Below are positions 24,630 to 32,124 of a stretch of 64,000 bases of DNA, in pieces. Location: positions 372,001 to 436,000 of the forward strand of contig JADKIA010000003.1 of the NCBI GenBank assembly GCA_016721465.1. The letters are read 5' to 3'. Within the stretch, counting starts at the first letter, position 1, and every line of letters starts with the position of its first letter. The position numbers and the translations under genes were made by a program. The notes under the pieces are model-generated. The model ran no database searches. It was not told the origin of the DNA and saw nothing but the letters and a program-made list of their open reading frames with translations. The DNA is from Ideonella sp. (lineage in GTDB: Bacteria; Pseudomonadota; Gammaproteobacteria; Burkholderiales; Burkholderiaceae_C).

Positions 24630-26417
24630 ATGCCCCCATCACCCAACACCGACTCCGACGGCGTGCTGCGCGTGCGCATCCTGGCCAATGGAAGCGAACT
24701 GCCACAGACGGTGAGTCTGGTGTCGCTGACCGTGCGCCGCGCCGTCAACGCCATCCCTTCGGCCAGGCTGGTGATCGCCGACGGCGACATGGCCACGGGC
24801 GAGTTCAGCGTGGCCGACTCTGCGCTGCTGGTGCCCGGCACCAAGATCGCCGTCCACCTGGGCTACGCCGACAGCGACGCGCTGGTCTACCGGGGCGTGG
24901 TGGTGCGCTTCGGCCTGAAGATCACCGGCAACAACGTTTCCCACCTGGAGATCGATTGCCGCGACCAGGCCGAGAAGATGGCGCTCGGCCGCCGCGATGC
25001 CACCCACCTGGACACCACCGACAGCGCGATGATCGAGGCCCTGGTGGCGGCGCACGGCCTGGCCGCCAAGGTGGATGCCACCACCGTGACACACCGCGCA
25101 TTGGTGCAGCACCACTGCAGCGACTGGGATTTCATGCGCTCGCGCGCCGAGGCCAACGGCCGCCTGGTGATCGTCACCGATGGCGAGGTGAGCGTGAAGG
25201 CGCCGCAGACCTCGGCCGCGCCGCTGCTCAAGGTGACGTATGGCGAGAGCCTGATGGAGTTCGATGCCGACATCGACGCCCGCACCCAGTGGACCGCGGT
25301 CGACGCCGTCGCCTGGGACCCAAGTACTCAGGCCGTGACCGCCGCCAGTGCCGCCCCGCAGGACCTTGGCTTGCAGGGCAACCTGCAGGCGGCCGCCTTG
25401 GCCCAGGTGGCGGGGCCAGACCGCCTGCGCCTGCAGACCAGCGCGCGGCAGGACGTGGCCGCACTCACCGAATGGGCCAAGGCCCAGCAGACCAAGGCCG
25501 CGCTGGCGCGGGTGCGCGGGCGCATGCGCTTCCAGGGCAGTGCCCTGGCCCAGGTGGGCGGGTTGATCGAGCTCGAAGGCGTGGGTGCGCGTTTCAACGG
25601 CAAGGTCTTCGTCGGCAAACTGACCCACGAAGTGAGCGACGGCAATTGGACCACCGAGGTCGAGTTCGGCCTGTCGCCGCAGTGGCCCGCCGAGCAGGCC
25701 GATGTCATCGCGCCCGAGGCGGCCGGGCTGCTGCCCGGCGTGCGCGGTCTGCAGATCGGCGTGGTGACCAAGCTCGACGCCGACCCGGCGGCCGAGCACC
25801 GCATCCAGGTGCGGCTGCCGCTGATGGGCGACGACGCCCAGCCCGTCTGGGCGCGGCTGGCGGCACTGCAGGCGTCCAACGGCTTCGGCACCTTCTTCGT
25901 GCCCGAGGTGGGCGACGAGGTGCTGCTGGGCTTCCTCAACGGCGATCCGGGCCACCCGGTGGTGCTGGGCAGCGTCCACAGCAGCTCGCACCCGCCACCT
26001 TACACGCTGACGGACGAGAACAACACCACGGCCATCGTCACGCGCGGCCGATCGAAGATCGAGATCAACGATCGAGACAAGGTGATCACCATCAATACGC
26101 CGGGCGCCAACCGGCTGGTGTTCGACGACATGAACCAATCCATCCAGGTCAGCGATCAGAACGGCAACACCATCCGGCTCGGCACCGACGGCATCAGGCT
26201 CGACAGCCCCAAGGACATCGTCATCCAGGCCAAGGGCAGCCTCACCATCGATGCCGTGGGCCCGCTGAGCATGACATCGAAGGCCGACGCCAGCACCCAG
26301 GCGCTCAACGTCCGCTGCGAGGCGCAAGTGGGCTTCACCGCCAAGGGCAGCGCCAGCGCCGAGTTGTCCGCCGCAGGGCAGACCACGATCCAGGGTGCGA
26401 TGGTGATGATCAACTGA
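24630..26417 (+). CDS. VgrG-like contractile-injection spike protein
   Basis: The 595-residue protein has an N-terminal gp27-like hub (RVRILANGSELPQTVSLV to about residue 370), then a phage baseplate gp5 OB-fold (residues about 375-455, with HRIQVRLPLMG and GTFFVPEVGDEVLLGFLNGDP), and a C-terminal beta-helix made of short repeated strands (IEINDRDKVITINTPGAN...). It would form the trimeric spike at the tip of a contractile injection machine. The sequence looks more like the VgrG of extracellular injection systems or phage-tail spikes than classic T6SS VgrG. No sheath, tube or baseplate genes are present here. ATG 24630 has no strong ribosome site but avoids a spurious extension. Confidence 0.85.
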   Translation: MPPSPNTDSDGVLRVRILANGSELPQTVSLVSLTVRRAVNAIPSARLVIADGDMATGEFSVADSALLVPGTKIAVHLGYADSDALVYRGVVVRFGLKITGNNVSHLEIDCRDQAEKMALGRRDATHLDTTDSAMIEALVAAHGLAAKVDATTVTHRALVQHHCSDWDFMRSRAEANGRLVIVTDGEVSVKAPQTSAAPLLKVTYGESLMEFDADIDARTQWTAVDAVAWDPSTQAVTAASAAPQDLGLQGNLQAAALAQVAGPDRLRLQTSARQDVAALTEWAKAQQTKAALARVRGRMRFQGSALAQVGGLIELEGVGARFNGKVFVGKLTHEVSDGNWTTEVEFGLSPQWPAEQADVIAPEAAGLLPGVRGLQIGVVTKLDADPAAEHRIQVRLPLMGDDAQPVWARLAALQASNGFGTFFVPEVGDEVLLGFLNGDPGHPVVLGSVHSSSHPPPYTLTDENNTTAIVTRGRSKIEINDRDKVITINTPGANRLVFDDMNQSIQVSDQNGNTIRLGTDGIRLDSPKDIVIQAKGSLTIDAVGPLSMTSKADASTQALNVRCEAQVGFTAKGSASAELSAAGQTTIQGAMVMIN

Positions 26418-26461
26418 CGCCGAGCCCGATCACTTCACCGCACAGCGAGTCCGTCACCGCC

Positions 26462-26761
26462 ATGCCGCCTGCCGCCCGCCTCACCGACATGCACGTCTGC
26501 CCCATGCAGACGCCTGGCCTGCCGCCGATCCCGCACGTGGGCGGGCCGGTGGTGGGCCCCGGGGTGCCCACCGTGTTGATCGGCAAGCTGCCAGCGGCCG
26601 TGGTCGGTGACCACGCGGTGTGCGTGGGGCCGCCCGACAGCATCGTCAAGGGCTCGGCCACGGTGCTGATCGGCCAGCGCCCGGCAGCGCGGGTGGGTGA
26701 CGCGACCGCGCATGGCGGTAGCGTGGTGATGGGCTGCGCCACCGTGATCATTGGTGGCTGA
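26462..26761 (+). CDS. PAAR-domain tip protein
   Basis: The 99-residue protein reads PPAARLTDMHVCPMQTPGLPPIPHVGG and then PAAR repeats (PTVLIGKLPAAVVGDHAVC and SATVLIGQRPAARVGDATAHGG). PAAR proteins cap the VgrG spike with a zinc-bound point; His and Cys residues in HVCP, HAVC and TAHGG fit the metal site. The start is 44 bp after the vgrG stop, so both are likely one unit. No effector domain is attached, so any cargo would be encoded elsewhere. Confidence 0.9.
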   Translation: MPPAARLTDMHVCPMQTPGLPPIPHVGGPVVGPGVPTVLIGKLPAAVVGDHAVCVGPPDSIVKGSATVLIGQRPAARVGDATAHGGSVVMGCATVIIGG

Positions 26762-27092
26762 CGCGGCAGCCGGGCTGCAACAGCCCGCCAGGGACGCTGC
26801 ATTTCCGCTACGCTGCCGGCCATGTCTGCCAGCGATCCCACCAGCTCAGCCGAATCGGCCGCAGCCGCCGCGCCGATCGGGGCGCCTGCCCGGGATCGAC
26901 CCGAAGCGCTGCACCGGCTGCGGCTGGTGCGTGGCCGCATGCGAGCTGCACCTGTTGAGCCTGGAGACACGCCGCTGGGTGAAAGTCTCGGTGCTGCAGG
27001 AGCCCGAGCGCTGCACCGGCTGCAATCTGTGCGCGGTGCGCTGCCCGTTCCACGCCATCACCTTGAGAAGGCCGGATGCCGCGCGTGATTGA
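26754..27092 (+). CDS. Ferredoxin with two CxxCxxC motifs; start unclear
   Basis: The C-terminal part reads IDPKRCTGCGWCVAACELH then PERCTGCNLCAVRCPFHAI, two [4Fe-4S] cluster motifs. Typical members in Burkholderiales begin only a few residues before the first motif. In this frame no ATG is available; only GTG 26754 or TTG 26751 at the PAAR gene end, which add about 45 unconserved residues. An ATG at 26822 is in another frame and would need a shift near 26880-26895 to join. The start may therefore be a frameshift or sequencing error. Role: small electron carrier in the cytoplasm. Confidence 0.6.
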   Translation: MADAAAGLQQPARDAAFPLRCRPCLPAIPPAQPNRPQPPRRSGRLPGIDPKRCTGCGWCVAACELHLLSLETRRWVKVSVLQEPERCTGCNLCAVRCPFHAITLRRPDAARD

Positions 27093-27194
27093 GTCGGGCA
27101 GGCCAGCTCGGTGTGCATCGGCCTGTGGCGGTCGGTGGCAGTTGACGCATCTGGCCACAGCGCCGAAGATGCCCCTTCACTCTGAAGGGACCGC

Positions 27195-27404
27195 ATGTCA
27201 TCACGAATCATGCTCGCCATGGCGCTCGTCATCGCCTCGGGCTCGGTGCAGTCGAAGATGAGTCCCTGCGACACCGATTGCGAGAAGTCCTACAAGGTCT
27301 GTGCCTCCAGCGGCAAGATGTCCGAGGGTGCCTGCATGGTCGCGCTGCAGAAGTGTCGCAAGGCCTGCAAGAAGAAGGCCAAATCCATCGAGCCGATGGG
27401 CTGA
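27195..27404 (+). CDS. Small secreted Cys-rich protein
   Basis: The 69-residue product has a signal peptide (residues 1-20, MSSRIMLAMALVIASGSVQS) and a mature part with Cys in CDTDCEKSYKVCASSGKM, then CMVALQKCRKACKKKAKS. The six Cys are spaced as three C-x3-C or C-x6-C pairs, which suggests disulfides or metal binding. GAAGGGA lies 6 bp before ATG 27195 as ribosome site. No family recognised; likely periplasmic or secreted. Confidence 0.65.
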   Translation: MSSRIMLAMALVIASGSVQSKMSPCDTDCEKSYKVCASSGKMSEGACMVALQKCRKACKKKAKSIEPMG

Positions 27405-27471
27405 GCACAGCCGGGCCGCAGGGCGGCACCGCCACCGCCCCGGTCGCAGTTTCGCGGCTGCCTTGCCGCTC

Positions 27472-27503
27472 TCAAGCAAATGTGGCTCCGCCACTTTGCT
27501 TGA
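27472..27503. terminator. Long perfect-arm inverted repeat between convergent genes
   Basis: TCAAGCAAA (27472-27480) pairs with TTTGCTTGA (27495-27503), and the inner GTGG (27482-27485) pairs with CCAC (27491-27494), so the stem is nearly 13 bp with a 5-base loop. It lies between the end of the small Cys-rich gene and the end of the OmpW gene, which converge, so it could end transcription from both sides. No long T-run is present. Intergenic repeats of this look are frequent in Burkholderiales, so a REP-like element is also possible. Confidence 0.55.
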
Positions 27504-27547
27504 TCCCCATGGGGGACGGGCGCCGCATGGCGGCGTCCTTGGGGCGC

Positions 27548-28189
27548 TCAGAAGTGGTAGGCCGTTCCGAATGAATAGACGATCGGCCTGAAGTCGATCG
27601 TGCTCTGCAGCACCGTGGCGCCGGAGGCCACCAGCTTGCTCTTGACCTGCAGCGCTGCCAGGCTGGCGAACACGCTCCACCGGCGGTTGAGCGCAAAGTC
27701 GATGCCGGCCTGCGCGGCCAGACCGGTGGAGTCGCCCAGCGCGACGTCGGGCGCCAGCTTCGACCGGATGTTGATGAAGCGCGTGAAGTTCACGCCGCCA
27801 CCGACATAGGGCCGCCAGGTGTCCCCGTCCTGGCCGAAGTGATAGTTCAGAAAGAACGTGGGCGCCACGAACTTCGAGGTCAGGACTTCGTCACCCAGGA
27901 AGGCGACCGAACCGGTCGCCTTGGCCTTGATCCGGGGCGGCAGGCCCAGGGCCAGCTCGGCGCCCAGGTTCGGGCCCAGCTTGCGCTCAAATACCAGGAG
28001 AAGCGTGGTGGCGTTGCCGGTTTGTGCGTCGGCCCCTTCGGGCACACCCACGCCGATCACGCCGTTGGTGTGCGAATGCGTCGTGTAGGCGCTGATGCCG
28101 AGCTTGACGATGTTGTCCTGGCCCGACGCGCCGGTGGCGCCGAGCAGGGCGGCCAGCCCGATGGCCAGCATCTGGAGTTTGGATGTCAT
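27548..28189 (-). CDS. OmpW-family outer membrane protein
   Basis: The 213-residue protein has a signal peptide (residues 1-23, ending GASG) and then eight beta strands typical of OmpW: LLLVFERKLGPNLGAELALGLP, FVAPTFFLNYHFG, WRPYVGGGVNFT and a terminal strand ending in Phe (GTAYHF), as needed for outer-membrane assembly. OmpW forms a narrow hydrophobic channel for small apolar molecules. ATG 28189 is chosen; the longer start at 28228 would spoil the signal peptide. It is 25 bp after the GDSL esterase stop, in the same direction, so probably co-transcribed. Confidence 0.9.
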   Translation of the reverse strand: MTSKLQMLAIGLAALLGATGASGQDNIVKLGISAYTTHSHTNGVIGVGVPEGADAQTGNATTLLLVFERKLGPNLGAELALGLPPRIKAKATGSVAFLGDEVLTSKFVAPTFFLNYHFGQDGDTWRPYVGGGVNFTRFINIRSKLAPDVALGDSTGLAAQAGIDFALNRRWSVFASLAALQVKSKLVASGATVLQSTIDFRPIVYSFGTAYHF

Positions 28190-28214
28190 TCTGGGTTCCC
28201 TCCTTGCTTTGGCG

Positions 28215-29399
28215 TCACAGCCAGCCAAAGGACTTGAGCTGCTTGAGTACCGCGTCGCTGACGGCCTTGTGGCCCCCGGTGGTCGGGTGGTTCAGGTCGG
28301 CAAAGAACCAGGTGTTCGGGTCGGCACCACTGGCCAGCGCGTTGTACGGCGCCAGCGGCGTCACGTTGCAGAACAGCGCCGAGCCCTTCGCCGCCGCAGG
28401 CATCCTGGCAGGGTCGCAGGCCGGCGCGGTGACGTTGACAAAACCGTAGGCCGACGGATTGCTCAGCACGCTGTCGATCAGGGCGTGCACGTCGAGCACC
28501 TGTACCGCCTGCCCGGTCAGGCCCGCGCGCAACCACAGTTCGAAGGTCTCGGGCAAGGTGGTCAGCATGGGTCGGATCGTGGCAGGCAGCGTGGCGGCCT
28601 CGGGCGTCGTTGCCATGTTCATGAGGTTGGTCACTGCGACGTACTTGCCGCCCTTGGCCAGGATCTCGGTGCGAATCAAATCGGCCAGTTCGAGCGCTGC
28701 GGCTTTCATCGCCATCTGCGCCTGGGTCTGGGCCTCGAACGCCAGGGCCTTGAATTGGTCGGCGGTGATCTGCCCGGCGGAGGCCTTGGCCTGGGCCGCC
28801 AGCACTGCCGGCACATACTGCTGCTCGAAGACGACGAACACCTCGTTGAAGCCGATCGACACCAGGACCAGGTCACTGGCCTTGAAGCCACCGAAGCGCG
28901 CCAGGTGGTTGGCGATCTGGGTCTTCACCGGAACCGTCAACTGACCGGCCTCATGGGCATAGCCGTTCGGGTTGGTCACGCGCGAGCCGCCCTGCCCATA
29001 GCCGGTGCAGGTATTGGCCAGCGCCGGCACGGTGGCCGCGACCGGGCACTTGACCGATTGGCCGGCAAAGCCGACTTCGGCCGGCGTGATCGCCAGGCCC
29101 AGGGCCTTGGCCACGTTCTCGACCCAGATCGTGCCTGCCCCGTTGGCCGTGGCGAAATTGGTCGTGTACTTGCCGCCGAGGTACACGGGCGGGCTCGTCC
29201 CGGGGATCACGGTCGCGGGCGTGTAGCTGCCCAGGTCACTCAAGCTGTCGCCGAAGGACACGACGGCACTGAAACTGCCAGGACTCGTCGGTGCGCCAGA
29301 GGGTGTACCGCTGCCCGGAACTTCCGGATCCCCACCACCGCACGCGGCCAACAGCAATGCGCCAAGCAACGGCAGGCGCCAAGCTCTGGAGTACTTCAT
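28215..29399 (-). CDS. GDSL/SGNH-family esterase lipoprotein
   Basis: The 394-residue protein has a lipoprotein signal (lipobox LLAACGGG, residues about 17-24), then SVVSFGDSLSDLG-type block I with the nucleophile Ser, a GFNEVF block and the C-terminal DLNHPTTGGHK block holding the Asp-His pair. This fits autotransporter-like or lipid esterases of the SGNH group without a beta-barrel. It is an envelope-anchored esterase or lipase. GGGAGATGTC precedes ATG 29399. The OmpW gene follows directly; uptake of hydrolysis products through OmpW would be a sensible but unproven link. Confidence 0.88.
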   Translation of the reverse strand: MKYSRAWRLPLLGALLLAACGGGDPEVPGSGTPSGAPTSPGSFSAVVSFGDSLSDLGSYTPATVIPGTSPPVYLGGKYTTNFATANGAGTIWVENVAKALGLAITPAEVGFAGQSVKCPVAATVPALANTCTGYGQGGSRVTNPNGYAHEAGQLTVPVKTQIANHLARFGGFKASDLVLVSIGFNEVFVVFEQQYVPAVLAAQAKASAGQITADQFKALAFEAQTQAQMAMKAAALELADLIRTEILAKGGKYVAVTNLMNMATTPEAATLPATIRPMLTTLPETFELWLRAGLTGQAVQVLDVHALIDSVLSNPSAYGFVNVTAPACDPARMPAAAKGSALFCNVTPLAPYNALASGADPNTWFFADLNHPTTGGHKAVSDAVLKQLKSFGWL

Positions 29400-29630
29400 G
29401 ACATCTCCCTTGTCGAAACATCCTCTGTGAATGGCTACTGTGCGAGCGATCGACCCCTGTGCGTTGAGTCTGATCAGCGCGTGCGCAGATCGGCTCCAGC
29501 AGACGTGGGCCTGCCGGAATCCGCAGCTCGGCCACAACGATGGACCGCTCGAACCCTCGGCGATTGAGTCCAGTCAAGCTGGACGCCGGCCCGAGCGCTT
29601 AGGCTGGGGCTGTCACTCGGGAGATGTTGG

Positions 29631-30011
29631 ATGCGAAACCTGCCGGGCCTCGTCGCTGCACTGCTGTTCATTCCCAGCGCTGTTCACGCGAACCGGGCCG
29701 AATACGATGCCATGATGCTTGAGCAGGCTCAGCAGTCGGGCTGCATGGCCTGCCATACCGTCCTGCCGACTCCCCGGCGCGCCGATGGCCTGCCACCGAT
29801 TGCACCGGCCTGGCGCGACATCGCCCTCAAGTACCGGGACGATCCCGGCGCGTCGGAGCGGCTCACGCACATCGTCATGACCGGCGCGAACCCTCGTTCC
29901 AGGCACTGGGTGGGAAAGGTCAGCACCGTTGCGATGCCGCCGAATGCCGGCGCGGTGTCCGAAGCCCGGGCGCGCCGCTTGGTGAACTGGCTGCTCGTGC
30001 TGGTGCCATAG
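29631..30011 (+). CDS. Class I c-type cytochrome
   Basis: The 126-residue protein has a signal peptide (residues 1-20) and one heme site CMACH near residue 39-43; VAMPPNAG near the C-terminus gives the distal Met ligand. This is the c551/c5-like layout. It should carry electrons in the periplasm. It is followed by the ankyrin-DsbA gene 110 bp later; the start ATG 29631 has GGGAGATGTTGG upstream. Confidence 0.9.
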   Translation: MRNLPGLVAALLFIPSAVHANRAEYDAMMLEQAQQSGCMACHTVLPTPRRADGLPPIAPAWRDIALKYRDDPGASERLTHIVMTGANPRSRHWVGKVSTVAMPPNAGAVSEARARRLVNWLLVLVP

Positions 30012-30121
30012 CCTGCTTGGCAGGATAGGTGCCCGCCCTTGCGTACCCTCAACGCCTTTGCCGGCCGCTGGCCTGGCCTGTTCACGTCAGCATGGCGCAG
30101 CGGGCGCCAAGGGAGCTTGCG

Positions 30122-31441
30122 ATGAAGCATTGGCAGTGGATCGCCACGGTCTTGGATGTCTGGCATGGTCGTGCTTTGCGCTGGTCGCGGTCGGTGGCCG
30201 CCGCAGTGTTGGCGTCGATGTTGATCGGGGTGGCGGCACCGGCGTTGGCGCAAGGGTCCCCTGGCGCATTGGACCTTCATTCGATCGTGCGGTCCGGCGA
30301 CATCGAAGCCTTGCGCCGGGCCGTGGACGGCGGCGCCGACATCAATGCCCGCGACCCCTGGGGACGCACGGCCCTGATCGTGGCGCTGCAACAAGGCCGG
30401 GCCGCGACGGTGGAGTCGCTGATCAGCCAAGGCGCCGACATTTCGCTGACCGATGCCTGGGGCCGCACGCCGCTGCTGGTGGCCACCCAGCTGAAGAACA
30501 CCGCGGCCGTGCGACTGCTGCTGGCGCGGGGCGCCGATGTGAATCTGGCCAACAAGAACGACATCACGCCGCTGATCGCCGCGGCGCAGACCGCCAATCT
30601 CGACGCAATGAGCCGGTTGCTGGCGTCCGGCGCGTCGCTGGATCGCACCGACAACCTGGGCTGGACCGCTTTGATGTGGGCCGCCAGCCGCAACGATGGC
30701 ACGGCGATGAAGCTGCTTGTGGACCAGGGCGCCGACGTCGACAGGGTCGGCAGGGACGGGGCGACGGCCCAGGCACTGGCCCGCGCCCGTGGGGCCGATG
30801 CCGCCACGCTGGGTCTGCTCGCGAGCAGGACACCCGGTGGGCGTGCGGCCCGCGCGGTTGCGGCCGAGCCTCGAAGGCCCGTGCCTGCCGAGGTTGACGC
30901 GGCCACTGCGCTGCGCCGACCCAGCATGGATCCGGATCGCATCGTGCGCGGTCGACTCGACGCGCCGATCACGGTCGTGGAGTACACCGATTTCCAATGC
31001 CCCTACTGCGCCGCCGGCGCCAAGGCGGTGGACGAGGTCCTGGCCCGATATGAAGGCCAGGTGCGGCTCGTGGTCAAGCAAGTGCCGTTGCAGTTTCATC
31101 CGATGGCCAGGCCAGCGGCAGAGACCTTCGAGGCGCTGGCACTGCAGAGCCCGGCCAGGGCCTGGGCCCTCTACGACCGCTTGTTCGCGAGCTCGGCCGC
31201 GCTGGCCGGCGGCGAACCCGCTCTGCGCAAGCTGGCCGACGCGCTCGGTGCGGACATGGGACGGCTGGAACAGGATCGTGCCGGCCCCGTGGTTCGCGCC
31301 CGCCTGGCGAGTGACCTGCAGGAGGCGCAGCGATTTCAGTTCGACGGTGTGCCGGCCTTCATCATCAACGGCCGGGTGGTCGAAGGCGCGCAGCCGGCGC
31401 AGGCCTTCGTCGACGTGATCGAGGCCATCCTGCGTCAGTGA
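30122..31441 (+). CDS. Ankyrin-repeat protein fused to a DsbA-like thiol oxidoreductase
   Basis: The 439-residue protein has a signal peptide (ending APALAQ near residue 44), then about five to six ankyrin repeats (residues 50-235) with the GADINARDPWGRTAL consensus. Residues 280-437 are a DsbA-like thioredoxin fold with the active site CPYC (C293, C296) in DFQCPYC and the cis-Pro in FDGVPAFIING near the end. It should exchange disulfides in the periplasm. The ankyrin part may select a protein partner. Fusions of ankyrin and DsbA-like domains are rare; DSBA-type single domains are the norm. AGGGAGCTT lies before ATG 30122. Confidence 0.85.
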   Translation: MKHWQWIATVLDVWHGRALRWSRSVAAAVLASMLIGVAAPALAQGSPGALDLHSIVRSGDIEALRRAVDGGADINARDPWGRTALIVALQQGRAATVESLISQGADISLTDAWGRTPLLVATQLKNTAAVRLLLARGADVNLANKNDITPLIAAAQTANLDAMSRLLASGASLDRTDNLGWTALMWAASRNDGTAMKLLVDQGADVDRVGRDGATAQALARARGADAATLGLLASRTPGGRAARAVAAEPRRPVPAEVDAATALRRPSMDPDRIVRGRLDAPITVVEYTDFQCPYCAAGAKAVDEVLARYEGQVRLVVKQVPLQFHPMARPAAETFEALALQSPARAWALYDRLFASSAALAGGEPALRKLADALGADMGRLEQDRAGPVVRARLASDLQEAQRFQFDGVPAFIINGRVVEGAQPAQAFVDVIEAILRQ

Positions 31442-31514
31442 TGCCGGCCTGCCCGCGGGTCGCTGGCGCCAGGCGCTGCGTTGGGGCAGCGCCCTCGGCA
31501 CGCAGGGCGTGCGA

Positions 31515-31976
31515 TCAGGAGCCCAGCCCGGACGGTGGCTTGACCATGGGCCAGCCGCGCCGGGCCCATTCGCTCATGCCGCCCTGGACATAGCGCACGT
31601 TCAGGTAGCCGCGCTCTCGCAGGGCACGAAGCGTCGCGCTCGACCGGTTCTGCGTGTTGCAGATGAGCAGCACGGGCTGTTTGGGGTCGGTCGGGATCTC
31701 GGCCAGGCGCTTGCCCAATTGCCGCATCGGCAACAGCTTCGCACCCGCGGCCACGCCGGTGGCGTGCTCTTCGGGTTCGCGGATGTCGATCAGCAGCGCG
31801 CGCCCGCTGCCGTGCTCGGCGCGCGCGGTGTCCAGGCTGACGGCGTCATCGGCTGCCAGCGCCGCGCCGAGCTTGCCCAGGGCCAGCATGCCCACGGTGA
31901 CTGCCAGCCAGGCCACCCGTCGGCGGGACACGCGACCGGCGGGCCGGAGGTCGGAAGTGAGGAGGTCAGAGCGCAT
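31515..31976 (-). CDS. Exported rhodanese-like sulfurtransferase
   Basis: The 153-residue protein starts with a Tat- or Sec-like basic leader with RRR near residue 18 and a hydrophobic stretch to about residue 42. The mature rhodanese domain has LIDIREPEEHATG and the catalytic loop ICNTQNRSS, where Cys is the persulfide carrier. The end MSEWARRGWPM is usual. It would act in the periplasm on thiosulfate or persulfides. A palindromic site with a promoter-like -10 is about 100 bp upstream. Confidence 0.88.
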   Translation of the reverse strand: MRSDLLTSDLRPAGRVSRRRVAWLAVTVGMLALGKLGAALAADDAVSLDTARAEHGSGRALLIDIREPEEHATGVAAGAKLLPMRQLGKRLAEIPTDPKQPVLLICNTQNRSSATLRALRERGYLNVRYVQGGMSEWARRGWPMVKPPSGLGS

Positions 31977-32074
31977 GAGTAAGTCCTGTGGCAGGTGGCG
32001 CAGTCGGCATCCGGACCGCCCGCCAGCGGCAGCGCTGGGCAGGGCCTGAACGGATGGGAGTCGGCTTGATGTCG

Positions 32075-32092
32075 TATACCCTGCATAGTATA
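32075..32092 (-). promoter_or_regulatory. Inverted repeat TATAC-N8-GTATA over a -10-like box upstream of the rhodanese gene
   Basis: TATACCCTGCATAGTATA has arms TATAC (32075-32079) and GTATA (32088-32092). Read on the minus strand, TATACT here is a good -10 box for the rhodanese gene that starts at 31976. The motif resembles operators of the CsoR/FrmR/CstR repressor family (ATACC... TAGTAT), where persulfide-sensing CstR controls rhodaneses. That link is inference; no such repressor gene is in the window. Confidence 0.45.
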
Positions 32093-32124
32093 GGCCTGCA
32101 GCCGGCCCGCCGCTTCGCCGTGGG

